63,322 bases of DNA from an uncultured Lachnospiraceae bacterium (GTDB lineage: Bacteria > Bacillota > Clostridia > Lachnospirales > Lachnospiraceae), in NCBI GenBank assembly GCA_947648875.1, contig CANSPM010000017.1, forward strand, positions 1-63,322, in the 5' to 3' direction. Within the stretch, counting starts at the first letter, position 1. Every line of letters begins with the position of its first letter. The translations under genes and the position numbers were made by a program. Shown here piece after piece: positions 42,241-51,904 of the stretch. Below the pieces are notes generated by a model, which was given only the letters and a program-made list of their open reading frames with translations, searched no databases and was not told the DNA's origin.

Positions 42241-44790
42241 TCATTGTGCTATCTTTATACTCTTTATCATCAATCCACCCCCCGCGACATTTTCATCTGT
42301 GTCCGATTCCATGGGATAAACCGCGCCCGGAATATAAAGATCCATAAAAATCTTCCCGTCTTCCGGGCAGGGAACGTCGAAACTAACCACATCTTCTCCT
42401 TCCCGCACATTGCCGGCAAACACCTCTTCTCCGTTCACCTCAACTGTGATGTCCTGCCGCTCATTCATTACATCCGCCAGATCCATGGTAATATGAATCC
42501 GCTCCGCCATAGCGCCGCTTTCCAATGCCAGGCATGCCGACAGCCTGTTTCCCACCGTCCAGGCGCCCGTTTCTTCCGGTGAGGATATTCCGTTTATAAT
42601 ATACCGATTTGCATTATACCCCATTGCGTCAAAATGGATTATCCCGTCATCCGGAATCGCACAGGGTTCATACTCCGCTTCCACCACTTCCATTGTCAAA
42701 AGGCCCAGCGCCAATTCTCTGTAGTCCTCCGATTCCATAACCTGCGACGGCGCAATGGAATCTGGCAGCAACAGAGTCAGTTCCACGGTATCAGTGCCCG
42801 GATTTTCAAACCCGAATATCAGGCTCTGCCTATTCGTTATAATCTCTTCACATACATAGTCCCCGTTCACAAGAACTATCACAGACTGCGGCTGATAAAA
42901 AGTCGAATAAATATTCATATTTATTCCGATATATGGAGCGTCTGTGCCATTAAGCGGAAGCGTCAGGACCAACTGATCCCCCTCTGTCCATGACCCCCAA
43001 TCCTCCTGCCAGGAAAGCCCTTTGACTACATATCTGTCCGCATTATACCGATCGGTATAAAAATATATCGTGTCGATTGATTCTCCCGATCTATATGCGC
43101 TCACTACCTCTCCGTAATGGGTGTAATCATCCCGGCCTATATACTCCCTGCCCGTCATTCGAAGGCTGCTCGCGTCCCCCGCATATCCATCGGCGCGGAT
43201 CTCCTGCATTCTGGGAAGATAGGCTCTTCCCCAGGAATCATCCCACGTATAATAGAAAAAACGACGTTCCCGGTCCTTATACCGTCGAATATACTCTTCC
43301 GTGACATTCTCACCGTCAAGCAGTGAAACCAGAATATCCGACAAGTACGCAAATGACATTTTCTCGTCAGAGATCACAAACCCTTCCGTTTCACCCGCAT
43401 TTTTTAACATAAACAGCGGATTCTGAGAATAATCATAATGTCCGTGGTCCGCCATCACGATAATTGTGGAGTTTTCATATAATCCCTCTTTCTTAAGCTG
43501 CTCAAAAAAAGTTTTCAAATAAGTACAATTGCCTTCTGCCTCATCATACACGTCATAAGTTCTCCCCTCCTCCGTGATCAGATCCTTTCCGAAAGTGTAA
43601 TGGGGATGCACCCCCGCCGTATGATAAAACCGAAAACAGTTCCCGGTCCCGGTGACAGAAATACCTTTTTCCAGAAGCCACGCGTAGTTGGTCTGCACAT
43701 CATAGGAATAAGCCCCACCTTCCAGCGATGTCTCTTTTAGCTCCTCAAATTCGCCTGTATCCAAGCCGAAAAAGCGTTTCAACGGATGGGGCATATAGTT
43801 GAACGCGACCAGTTGGTATATTTTTGCAGCAAACGCAGGATAATCCTTGACATAGTACGTGCCTACATCCACATTGCCATACAGATCCGTATCCTCATTC
43901 AGCAGGCGGTCTTCAGTATACAATCCCACTGCATAGTCATTGGCTCTGAGAGCCTCCATAACAGGGCCTTCCCTGTACGCATCGCGAATATACTCCGCAT
44001 ACGGCTTATCATTATAATAACAGACCCCTGTCAAAATCTGCGGCACAGCCGCCTTTGTCGTTGGATAGGTCCCCAGCGTATCCGGATAAAAGGTAAAGCC
44101 GCCTCCGAACAGTTCCATATACTCCTCGGCGTCCTCCCCCTGTAACAGATTGAGCATGTCCTGCGCGTCAAATGTATCCAGCAGAAATACAAGCACATTG
44201 TTGTCAGCGGACAGGTTCAGCATATCTTTATTGGTTACTACTCTCTTCTCCGACGCATGACCATCCCCTGTAATTCTATTCTGCGTCCAGACCACCCCGA
44301 TTGTAACTATCTGAATTAGTATGATGAATATACACAAATACCTTCCGATATTATATATTCTCTCTCTTGTCTTTGAGATGGAGAGAATCCACAGTATGAT
44401 GCATACAGCGGCCAGCAGGAGGCTCATGATGCCATAAGCGCCGTAATCTGACCAGTTGATCTCCTCCCCGTTGAGCACTCCATAGTTTCTTGGAATATAG
44501 TTTCCCTGAATATAGAAAAACAGATAGACATACACAAAGAATCCGTATATATATGGCGCGGCCTTACTTCTTAGAACCAAATACATGACAAAAGAAAAGA
44601 CAGTTGTGGTTCCCAGAAATATAATCAGCAACATAGGCAAAAGCTGACTTAGCGAAAACCAGAATTCGTCTCTATTGGTCAAAAAGGCATCTAGTGGCGC
44701 AAAAACGCAAAGCATAAACGCTATTGCAGTCCCCAACAAAACACCGTTGAAATCCCGCTTATTAAAGTGTAAATTTTTGCTGTCTTTCAT
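42241..44790 (-). CDS. LTA-synthase/sulfatase-like membrane protein with duplicated C-terminal domain
   Basis: An 849-residue protein. The start at 44790 has GAGGAAGG before it and overlaps the previous stop (ATGA). Five membrane segments lie in about residues 18-180. An extracytoplasmic sulfatase-type domain follows: 'NNVLVFLLDTFDAQDM' has the first metal Asp with a Thr in the usual nucleophile zone, and 'IIVMADHGHYD' the later metal Asp/His pair. Beyond about 540 are two tandem beta-rich repeats ('YNADRYVVKGLSWQEDWGSW' and 'YNANRYIINGISSPEETGAW'). Family members transfer phosphoglycerol or other phospho-groups to surface glycans, or hydrolyse esters. Which applies here is not known. Confidence 0.8.
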   Translation of the reverse strand: MKDSKNLHFNKRDFNGVLLGTAIAFMLCVFAPLDAFLTNRDEFWFSLSQLLPMLLIIFLGTTTVFSFVMYLVLRSKAAPYIYGFFVYVYLFFYIQGNYIPRNYGVLNGEEINWSDYGAYGIMSLLLAAVCIILWILSISKTRERIYNIGRYLCIFIILIQIVTIGVVWTQNRITGDGHASEKRVVTNKDMLNLSADNNVLVFLLDTFDAQDMLNLLQGEDAEEYMELFGGGFTFYPDTLGTYPTTKAAVPQILTGVCYYNDKPYAEYIRDAYREGPVMEALRANDYAVGLYTEDRLLNEDTDLYGNVDVGTYYVKDYPAFAAKIYQLVAFNYMPHPLKRFFGLDTGEFEELKETSLEGGAYSYDVQTNYAWLLEKGISVTGTGNCFRFYHTAGVHPHYTFGKDLITEEGRTYDVYDEAEGNCTYLKTFFEQLKKEGLYENSTIIVMADHGHYDYSQNPLFMLKNAGETEGFVISDEKMSFAYLSDILVSLLDGENVTEEYIRRYKDRERRFFYYTWDDSWGRAYLPRMQEIRADGYAGDASSLRMTGREYIGRDDYTHYGEVVSAYRSGESIDTIYFYTDRYNADRYVVKGLSWQEDWGSWTEGDQLVLTLPLNGTDAPYIGINMNIYSTFYQPQSVIVLVNGDYVCEEIITNRQSLIFGFENPGTDTVELTLLLPDSIAPSQVMESEDYRELALGLLTMEVVEAEYEPCAIPDDGIIHFDAMGYNANRYIINGISSPEETGAWTVGNRLSACLALESGAMAERIHITMDLADVMNERQDITVEVNGEEVFAGNVREGEDVVSFDVPCPEDGKIFMDLYIPGAVYPMESDTDENVAGGGLMIKSIKIAQ

Positions 44791-45737
44791 TGTCCTTCCT
44801 CTGTGCGGGCCAAGCCGCATTTCCAATTTATTAACTTACATATCAGCCACATCAAAGCCGTTGAAACACCCAAAAGTACAGCGTAAAGCAATACACATGC
44901 CGCTACGCTCATAGAGTCCTCCGCATTCATCCGGCCAACAATCACAAACAACTTACCCTCAACCAGATATACAGGATAAGATATCACACCTATGGCGACC
45001 AACGTTTTCTTGAAAACTGCGGGGACAAGATTTACAAATGCAACAGCCAGCATACATAATATAACTCCCTGTACCTGAAATCCCCATCCCGCCTTGAATC
45101 CGTAGATATACACACCTAAAAAAGCCGGCCCCATTATCACCTTTAAAATTTTTTTGATTCTGTCACAGTTTAGGGTATGTCCTGACACCAGACTGCTTAC
45201 ATACCCCAGCGCCACCCCAAGCGGAAACGACAACCAGTTATGGCTAAACTGCCATCCGCACCCCCGAAACACATTGGTATTCTCCTTAATGACTACACCA
45301 ACGATAAAAAGCATGGTAATCTTAATGATATCCATGCCGGCAAAATAAAAAATCATAAAAAAGGCAATATACTCTATCAGGAGCAGACTCATATACCACA
45401 TTGTGCCATCATAATTTCTGTCATAATCAATACACAGCAAATTCTTTAGTAATATGGTGTGGGAACTTCTGAGATAGATTCCGAACAGGCATGTCACGCC
45501 CCAATAAGGCACAAAGACTTTATTTATTTTTTTATCCCAAAAATCGCGATGCAAGCCATTGCGCCGATAGGATCTGTATAACCCATACCCCGATAAAATC
45601 AAAAAGAGACATACCCCTCCCGTGCCAAGATAATTTGTATAATCCGTAGATACATGGAAAAAATTCCCCATGGCATGAGCCGCAATGACTAATATAATAG
45701 CAATCCCTTTAACTGCCTGCGTATTTTTCATGCTCAT
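44787..45737 (-). CDS. Acyltransferase family 3 membrane protein
   Basis: A 316-residue polytopic protein of the Acyl_transf_3 family, which O-acetylates surface sugars. The N-terminal motif 'VKGIAIILVIAAHAMGNFF' supplies the conserved His (about residue 21). 'GGVCLFLILSGYGLYRSYRR' is the family's second signature. About nine to ten membrane segments follow. It overlaps the sulfatase-like gene by four bases (ATGA), so the two form one translationally coupled unit with its own promoter at 45789-45817. Confidence 0.88.
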   Translation of the reverse strand: MSMKNTQAVKGIAIILVIAAHAMGNFFHVSTDYTNYLGTGGVCLFLILSGYGLYRSYRRNGLHRDFWDKKINKVFVPYWGVTCLFGIYLRSSHTILLKNLLCIDYDRNYDGTMWYMSLLLIEYIAFFMIFYFAGMDIIKITMLFIVGVVIKENTNVFRGCGWQFSHNWLSFPLGVALGYVSSLVSGHTLNCDRIKKILKVIMGPAFLGVYIYGFKAGWGFQVQGVILCMLAVAFVNLVPAVFKKTLVAIGVISYPVYLVEGKLFVIVGRMNAEDSMSVAACVLLYAVLLGVSTALMWLICKLINWKCGLARTEEGQ

Positions 45738-45788
45738 AGCTTTATTCCTCCAAGTATAATATCCATGCGTACTTAACAGCCTGGCAAT

Positions 45789-45817
45789 ATTATAGACTGT
45801 TTTATGTGTCTTGTAAA
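45789..45817 (-). promoter_or_regulatory. Promoter of the acyltransferase-sulfatase unit
   Basis: On the minus strand, TTTACA (45812-45817) and TATAAT (45789-45794) are spaced by 17 bases, with the start near 45782 and a leader of about 45 bases. Confidence 0.75.
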
Positions 45818-45939
45818 GAATAAGCCCCAGGCGCTTGACCGTCGGATACCGGAATTACCTAAAACTGACAGTCGCAAAAAGAAAATATTACATATACTTT
45901 TAGCATCTGCAAATATTGTCACCGAGAAAGGATTCATTT

Positions 45940-46143
45940 ATGGATATTCTAACTATAGTTACTGTGTCACTGCTTTATCTGTTTACAGGCTATTTTCTCA
46001 GCATTGCTTTTCAGGAAGATGGACATTTTTCATTCTATTCCATCCTGTTATACCCTGTTGTAATTGCATTCCTTTGTATATTGACTTTGTTTCTTCTTAT
46101 ACTCGACGGTTTTTCAAAAGGTGAGTCGGAACATATGGCTTAA
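45940..46143 (+). CDS. Small membrane protein, unknown
   Basis: A 67-residue protein on the plus strand inside a minus-strand cluster. AAAGGA lies seven bases before the ATG at 45940. It has two strong membrane segments, about residues 2-22 and 34-56 ('LLYPVVIAFLCILTLFLLIL'), and an acidic C-terminal tail. No family is recognised. The good ribosome site and clear membrane topology make it plausible, but the length is short. It is convergent with the Wzx gene and divergent from the acyltransferase gene. Confidence 0.45.
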   Translation: MDILTIVTVSLLYLFTGYFLSIAFQEDGHFSFYSILLYPVVIAFLCILTLFLLILDGFSKGESEHMA

Positions 46144-46167
46144 TAAGTCTTGAGGAACTTATTCCGG

Positions 46168-46207
46168 GCATTGGTGCGGTAAACTTATATAGCGCGCCCA
46201 CCAATGC
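46168..46207. terminator. Inverted repeat between convergent genes
   Basis: GCATTGGTG (46168-46176) and CACCAATGC (46199-46207) form a perfect nine-pair stem with a 22-base loop between the small plus-strand gene and the end of wzx. A smaller dyad, AATAAGT / ACTTATT, lies at about 46142-46163. They may act as a two-way termination zone. Neither is followed by a strong T-run. Confidence 0.35.
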
Positions 46208-46226
46208 TGTAACAATTCACCAAGTC

Positions 46227-47723
46227 TCATTTTCGCGCCGACTTCTCCCCCCGGTTCAATATCGAATGCAGCTGCGTCCAAACCAATTCTTCCTTTGCCA
46301 CCAAAATCGCTGTTCCATATATACCCCAAAACACGGCTGCGGATAAAATAAACTGTAGTAAGATCGGCAGGCTCACCACATTTTTCCTCATGGCGAGTAA
46401 TGCTGCTACCGCCACCATACTGCACAATACTATTTTGAAATAGTCCTTCCACCGTACAGCCTCCCTGATTTCATCTTTCACAAATGGAAGCTGGATACAT
46501 AGAACGACAAACTCAGCCACCACAGTACCCAAAGCCGCGCCGCTGGCTCCATATACAGGAATAAATGTAAAGTTGAATATGAGATTGATAATAGCGCCCA
46601 CAATCGTAGACAAAACCGTGTATTTTTCCTTATTTACAGGGACCAGTATCTGAATTCCTGTGACATTGCTCAGTCCAATCAGCAATACCGTAGGCATAAT
46701 GATCACCATGGGCCCGACGGACGCAATATAGGCACGACCCGACAGCAGCAATATGGTATTCTCCGCCTCCACAGAGAAGAAGATTACCAACGGAAGTGCC
46801 ATAAGCACGACAAATTCCAGTGAATTTCTAATTGTCCGCTTAAACTCCTCCCCCATCCCCTTCTCCATATAAAAGGAAATCCTTGGCAGCAACACCGTTC
46901 CCAGTGATGTGATGACACTGACTAAAATGGTCTTGATTTTAATCGCCACCGTGTAGTATCCCACTGATTCGTCACCCTTCATAAAGCCCAGCATGGTGGC
47001 ATCAAGATAATTATATACCGCGGTCGCAATTGTCAACATAAAAAAGGAAAAAATAGGGTACATATGTTTTTTCAAATCATACGCCCCTAAAAAAGAGAGC
47101 GAGATATATTTCCTCACCCGAATCAGATTTAATATATTCGACCCCACTGCCCCTATTATATTGATCAGGGCATAAACAAGATAATCCTCCGGCTTTTTCA
47201 CCAGAATAAAAATCAGCGCAACGGACAAGACCTTAAACAGGAGATTCCGATAGACTATATAGTCATACTGTTCAATGGCTTGATAAAACCACTCCATTCC
47301 AACTCCCGTAAGTACTATGGAAAGCGAGGACATCAGCATTAACCCCACATCGCCGCGCAGTCTTGGGGTTAAGAAAAGAATTGTCAAAAAAGCCATATAA
47401 GCAACGCCGGCCGCCAGGGAACTGATGAAAAAGAGTTCCTGTGTTACCTTGCTCAACTTCCTCCTGTCGCCTCTGCACTGCGCGCAAATCCTTGTCCCAT
47501 AGGTGGGAATCCCCAAAGATGAAAACAGGACAAAATATGCCACTACTGATGACGCAAATGTCACCTTTCCAATTCCACCCACTCCCAAATTTCTGGAAAC
47601 ATAGGGAAAAGTTACCAGCGGAAATATAATATTGGATACCTTTAAAATGACATTCATTATGAAACTATATTTAACAGATGGGGTCCGCAGAGTATCCCCA
47701 CTTCCCCTATTCATTTTTCTCAT
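46227..47723 (-). CDS. Wzx-type polysaccharide flippase
   Basis: A 498-residue MOP-superfamily membrane protein with about 12-14 segments. The N-terminal 'PLVTFPYVSRNLGVGGIGKV' is the characteristic Wzx/RfbX signature, and 'DATMLGFMKGDESVGYYTVA' is the second-half motif. It would flip the lipid-linked repeat unit of the surface polysaccharide across the membrane. It overlaps the upstream gene end by 17 bases, with AGGG six bases before the ATG. It is the last gene of the long operon coming from the right. Confidence 0.92.
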   Translation of the reverse strand: MRKMNRGSGDTLRTPSVKYSFIMNVILKVSNIIFPLVTFPYVSRNLGVGGIGKVTFASSVVAYFVLFSSLGIPTYGTRICAQCRGDRRKLSKVTQELFFISSLAAGVAYMAFLTILFLTPRLRGDVGLMLMSSLSIVLTGVGMEWFYQAIEQYDYIVYRNLLFKVLSVALIFILVKKPEDYLVYALINIIGAVGSNILNLIRVRKYISLSFLGAYDLKKHMYPIFSFFMLTIATAVYNYLDATMLGFMKGDESVGYYTVAIKIKTILVSVITSLGTVLLPRISFYMEKGMGEEFKRTIRNSLEFVVLMALPLVIFFSVEAENTILLLSGRAYIASVGPMVIIMPTVLLIGLSNVTGIQILVPVNKEKYTVLSTIVGAIINLIFNFTFIPVYGASGAALGTVVAEFVVLCIQLPFVKDEIREAVRWKDYFKIVLCSMVAVAALLAMRKNVVSLPILLQFILSAAVFWGIYGTAILVAKEELVWTQLHSILNRGEKSARK

Positions 47724-49584
47724 TTAAAACCCTATCCCTGTTATTCGTTATAATTCTCTCATTAACGCTGTCTTTTTCCGCAAGAATCTGTAGTCCCGCT
47801 GTCCAGAGAGTCGAATATCGGTCCTCAACCGCTTCCGGTTTCTCAGTTGATGCCAGTAAAACAACTATATCCGATTCCCGCAGCATATCAATCTCACTGT
47901 AATCAATCGGCTGTATTTGGCATATGGGCAGCATAAACTGTAGATAATTGATGGCTGTGCTTCCATACCAGTCATCCCTGTCTTTCTGGTCTGTTACATA
48001 ATATATATTATGTTGTTCCCACACCCCCGTCAGTATAGTAGCGGCATCTACATATTTGACAGTTGCCCCCAAAGGTGTCACGGAGCAGGCCCGCCGTTCC
48101 ATCAAAAGCCAACCAACGGCACATGTCACCGATATCACATAGGGCATAAGTTTTCTTATCTTCTTCAGATTTATATAAAACAGTGTTGCAAAAACCAATG
48201 CGATCACGCCTGATTTGTAGCAGATCTTAAATTCAAAATCTGCCACCAGCGTTCTTTCTGTGGAAAAAATCCACCCCAGCAATCCCGGAATTGCCATCAA
48301 CACCGGCTCATTGCGCCCGCCTCTATAGACATGGCAATACAGAAGAGCCACCATGATTTGAAAAGCCAGAAAAGGCATAAACCAAAGTAATCTTTTTCTG
48401 TTCCGCATTAACTCCACAATGCCCAGCATCAAAATAATCGGAAGTATATATTCATTGTACCTTCCATATATCATCAAGTCAATCCTGGAACGTCCCTGTA
48501 GAGACACAGAGGCTATGGCAATATTGATCACAAGAGATAAAAGCAGGAAAAGGCATATCAGAGAATTGAGATTCCCCTTTTTCCTCCCACCCCAAAAAGA
48601 GCGAAGAAGCCCTATGCCATCCTTAAGTAAGTATAACAGACCAAAATAGAACACATAGAATGTTGCCGATCCCAGATAAAATAACTCTCCCAACGCATTT
48701 TCCCCAAAGGAGACCAGGCCCCTCCAAGAAAAGAATCTCTTGATATTGCCGGCCTGACCCGAAAAATCATTTGTATTTCTGGCGTTTTCCCCCGAATAGA
48801 CAAAATGAATTACGACATCCTTAAGGAGCAGAATACACCCTGACAAAATAACTATGAGTACCACAGCCAAAAGAAGTTTACGCCATTCCCCCTTTTTTAA
48901 AAAGCAGTATACAAAAAGCACCAGCAAAAGTGCAATCGAAATTCCCATAGTCCTCATATGTACCATAAACATATAAGAAGAAAGAAAGCACAGCATTACA
49001 AAATATCTGGTTTTTTGAGTGTATATCGCCTTAGCAAAAAAATACACCATAAAAACCATAAGCATCCATAGCAGACACTCAGAAAAAGAGAATTGTGATA
49101 TATAAACGTTCCCTGAATAGATAGTGACGCAAAACGCCATTACCATAATCAGAAGTGAACTAATCTCAGAGAGCAGTATCTGGCCGACTCTGTATAAGAC
49201 CAGAAATCCGACTCCCAGAAACACGGCATTTAAAATTATGGATGCCTTGTATGCCGCGATGCTGCTGCCGCATATGGCCAGTAGGGGAGCCAGCCACAGA
49301 CTGTATCCATATGCGTAATAAGGAATGGAAGATGACACTTCGCTCCAATCCAGACCTATAAAGAACGCGGCATTGGCCCAATATCCAAACTCATCCGTAG
49401 TCGTGAAAATAATATTCTTTTTCCCAAGGTCAGCCACACATATGGCGATGATTATACCAAACAGAACCACCTGACAGACCATCATCAGACACTTCTTTCT
49501 GTCAAAAGACGTTTTTCCTGTCACGCCTCTGACAGATTCAACAAAATCAGTCATGCTTTCCGTCAAACGTATAATGAATCTCAC
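47707..49584 (-). CDS. GT-C-like polytopic membrane protein
   Basis: A 625-residue protein with about 11-13 membrane segments. A GTG start at 49584 is preceded by GGAG; an ATG at 49554 is the alternative. The first extracytoplasmic loop has 'FTTTDEFGYWANAAFF', with the Asp-Glu pair that is catalytic in GT-C transferases of the ArnT/PMT kind. The C-terminal 150 residues form a soluble domain. It could be a lipid-phosphosugar-dependent glycosyltransferase or the Wzy polymerase of this locus, for which no other clear candidate is seen. I cannot decide between these. Confidence 0.7.
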   Translation of the reverse strand: MRFIIRLTESMTDFVESVRGVTGKTSFDRKKCLMMVCQVVLFGIIIAICVADLGKKNIIFTTTDEFGYWANAAFFIGLDWSEVSSSIPYYAYGYSLWLAPLLAICGSSIAAYKASIILNAVFLGVGFLVLYRVGQILLSEISSLLIMVMAFCVTIYSGNVYISQFSFSECLLWMLMVFMVYFFAKAIYTQKTRYFVMLCFLSSYMFMVHMRTMGISIALLLVLFVYCFLKKGEWRKLLLAVVLIVILSGCILLLKDVVIHFVYSGENARNTNDFSGQAGNIKRFFSWRGLVSFGENALGELFYLGSATFYVFYFGLLYLLKDGIGLLRSFWGGRKKGNLNSLICLFLLLSLVINIAIASVSLQGRSRIDLMIYGRYNEYILPIILMLGIVELMRNRKRLLWFMPFLAFQIMVALLYCHVYRGGRNEPVLMAIPGLLGWIFSTERTLVADFEFKICYKSGVIALVFATLFYINLKKIRKLMPYVISVTCAVGWLLMERRACSVTPLGATVKYVDAATILTGVWEQHNIYYVTDQKDRDDWYGSTAINYLQFMLPICQIQPIDYSEIDMLRESDIVVLLASTEKPEAVEDRYSTLWTAGLQILAEKDSVNERIITNNRDRVLNEKNE

Positions 49585-49624
49585 TGCTCCTGTCTCCTAT
49601 CCTCCGGGCTGACTCCCCATTTGA

Positions 49625-50617
49625 TCAGCCAACCTTTTTCCCCCCAGTTCCTTTGATCCCCGCACAGTATTCTACCGGATCAATCGTCCTGCCCCGCTTA
49701 TTATGATTGCCATCCTGCCAAGCCTTCCACAACAAACGAATACGCTTTGCCCTATATCCCGCATACTCCTTTTGGAGCAGCGCAAACAGCATTCTTTTCA
49801 GCAGCATGAGGCCAAATATCATTTTTCCAATCTGCCTTTCCATACCTGACTGAGCGTATTTTGTTATAAAGAATAGTCTGTTCCGATATTGATAGTAATC
49901 CTTCCACCAAGCCAGAGGACTGACAATCATGCCATCCGTTAGAATATCCCGATGATGAATCACGGCGCTCCTGATGAGGTATACCTTGAAGCCCCTTGAT
50001 ATTCTGTATATATATTCCAAATCATCCCCATAGATAAAGAGCGAACCGTCGACTATCCCCAGCGCCTGTACGGCGGCTCCCGCAATCAGCGGACCTACAA
50101 AAGAACTTGACTCCACCAGAACCTTGGATGGGATTTCCTCCAGAGCCCCCACCGCCGGAATATCTCTCACCAAAAACCTTGACTCCCGCTTATAATGATA
50201 CAATTGGTACTGACCCTTATCCATTCCTTTGATCAGCGGAATCAGGCAGCCCACATCTTCTTCCGTCCCCGCCCCTTTCAGGAGTTCCTCCAAACAATTT
50301 TCCTCTGGGCATGCATCATCATCCATCAGCCAAAACCAATCCGGGTGTAAGCTATTTTGAGCATACTCCATCCCTCTGCTGAAACCGCCCGCCCCTCCCG
50401 TGTTCTCGTTGAGGCTGATCAGTTTGATGTTGGAATACTTACAAACATAATTTTCTATCCTATTTTTCTCTTCTGCGTTGCTGCAATTATCTACTATGAC
50501 GATGTTGTCTACTTTTCTTGTCTGCTTTTCTATTGCGTCGATGGCTCTGATCACATATTGACTTGTATTAAACGTAACTGTGATGGCCACTATCTTCTGA
50601 GATTTCTTTTTGTCCAT
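49625..50617 (-). CDS. Glycosyltransferase family 2, GlfT2-like
   Basis: A 330-residue GT-A-fold transferase. 'IVAITVTFNTSQYVIRAIDA' opens the nucleotide-binding fold. 'LNENTGGAGGFSRGMEYA' and the metal motif 'WFWLMDDDACPEE' (about residues 93-105) match the galactofuranosyltransferase-like (GlfT2) branch of GT2. The acceptor and donor are not certain. Galactofuranose would need a UDP-galactopyranose mutase, which is not in this window. Its start lies 50 bases inside the end of the upstream GT4 gene. Confidence 0.85.
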   Translation of the reverse strand: MDKKKSQKIVAITVTFNTSQYVIRAIDAIEKQTRKVDNIVIVDNCSNAEEKNRIENYVCKYSNIKLISLNENTGGAGGFSRGMEYAQNSLHPDWFWLMDDDACPEENCLEELLKGAGTEEDVGCLIPLIKGMDKGQYQLYHYKRESRFLVRDIPAVGALEEIPSKVLVESSSFVGPLIAGAAVQALGIVDGSLFIYGDDLEYIYRISRGFKVYLIRSAVIHHRDILTDGMIVSPLAWWKDYYQYRNRLFFITKYAQSGMERQIGKMIFGLMLLKRMLFALLQKEYAGYRAKRIRLLWKAWQDGNHNKRGRTIDPVEYCAGIKGTGGKKVG

Positions 50618-51848
50618 TTACCAGATTCCCCTCCAGGCAATCCTTCAGCATTTGAATAAATTCTTCCGCTGACTTTTCATTATTGTAATGTCCGCAAATA
50701 AAACATTTTGAATTGTACGAGATCATCTCACTGTCCAGTTCCCTGTCTGACAGTCGGCAGATGATATCCGCATACTCTTCTGGGGTCTCACAATGAAGAT
50801 ATTCTTTACCTGCCTCTGCAGAAATACCCTCTATTCCGATAGCATTGGTAAGCACCGGAATCCCCGATGACAATGCCTCCAGTACCTTAATTTTCACTCC
50901 GGCCCCCGCTACAAGAGGCGCGACCATGCAAAGTCCTTTTTGAAAATAGGGGGAGACATCCTGAACAAATCCCAGGATGTGAACGCGTTCACTCGCATAT
51001 TTTCTAAGAACCGGATCTGGTTTCCCACCAATAATTTCCAGCGTCACATCAAGATGCTCAATCAGTGGCATCACATTCTCTACAAACCAGATTGCGCTCT
51101 GATAATTTTCCTTTCTATTCATTGCCCCATAGTAAATAATATTATGATATTCCGGTTTTCTGGCGACATGGACCATATTGTCAAAATAGGGGCTCCATAC
51201 CAGCATTTTCTCTGAGGATATGCCGTCCCGTGCCAACAGATCTCTATCCTTACAGTTATTCAGGATAACCTTGTCGGCCCTGCGCAGCGCGTCTAGCTCC
51301 AGGTTTTTCAATTTATCAAACCGCTTCCTGTAAATATACGCTTTTATCACACCAGTGGCTGCTTTCCATCGTCTGTAATATAATAAATAGCTTACATCCT
51401 CCTCCACCAGAACGATCTTACTTGCAGGGAATAAACGACATATATATGGCAACAGCACTATAATCTCTGTCCACTCCACAATAATAACTCCCGGTTTGTA
51501 ACCGCTTTGACAGATTTCCTTCAGCCTGGATCTCATGGGACGCTCCCTATAGCCTGTCAATCTCCCGGCATATTTATGGAAAATATTGTACTCCGCATTC
51601 AACATTCCCATAAACCTTATCGCCTTGCAGTCAATTCGGTTTTTAAGCACGATAATATCATTGGGTATGCCATACTGGTCTAAGTCAATTTTTCCCTTTT
51701 CTTCCTCCCGGCAAATCGACAGCAGTCTCACATTGCCACAGCTTTTATGCAGATACTTCAAAAAATAATTGTGTATCTTTCCGCCTGCATGATCTACCTT
51801 ATCATAGGGCGCATAACACGAAATCCACAATATCTCTTTATTATCCAT
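50568..51848 (-). CDS. Glycosyltransferase family 4/1, GT-B fold
   Basis: A 426-residue transferase. The start at 51848 is chosen (GGGAG ten bases upstream, 'MDNKEILWISCYAPYDKVDH'). The longer frame reads into the preceding gene. The C-terminal nucleotide-sugar domain shows 'GAMNRKENYQSAIWFVENVM' and 'VLEALSSGIPVLTNAIGIEG', the Glu-x7-Glu-like region of GT-B enzymes. No membrane segment is seen, so it probably works on the lipid-linked glycan at the inner membrane face. Sugar specificity is unknown. It overlaps the next gene by 50 bases. Confidence 0.85.
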   Translation of the reverse strand: MDNKEILWISCYAPYDKVDHAGGKIHNYFLKYLHKSCGNVRLLSICREEEKGKIDLDQYGIPNDIIVLKNRIDCKAIRFMGMLNAEYNIFHKYAGRLTGYRERPMRSRLKEICQSGYKPGVIIVEWTEIIVLLPYICRLFPASKIVLVEEDVSYLLYYRRWKAATGVIKAYIYRKRFDKLKNLELDALRRADKVILNNCKDRDLLARDGISSEKMLVWSPYFDNMVHVARKPEYHNIIYYGAMNRKENYQSAIWFVENVMPLIEHLDVTLEIIGGKPDPVLRKYASERVHILGFVQDVSPYFQKGLCMVAPLVAGAGVKIKVLEALSSGIPVLTNAIGIEGISAEAGKEYLHCETPEEYADIICRLSDRELDSEMISYNSKCFICGHYNNEKSAEEFIQMLKDCLEGNLVNGQKEISEDSGHHSYV

Positions 51849-51904
51849 TATGTTATCTCTCCCAGAACCCGGATCTTTCCAGTAATTCGCCTTATGCCGC
51901 CACG

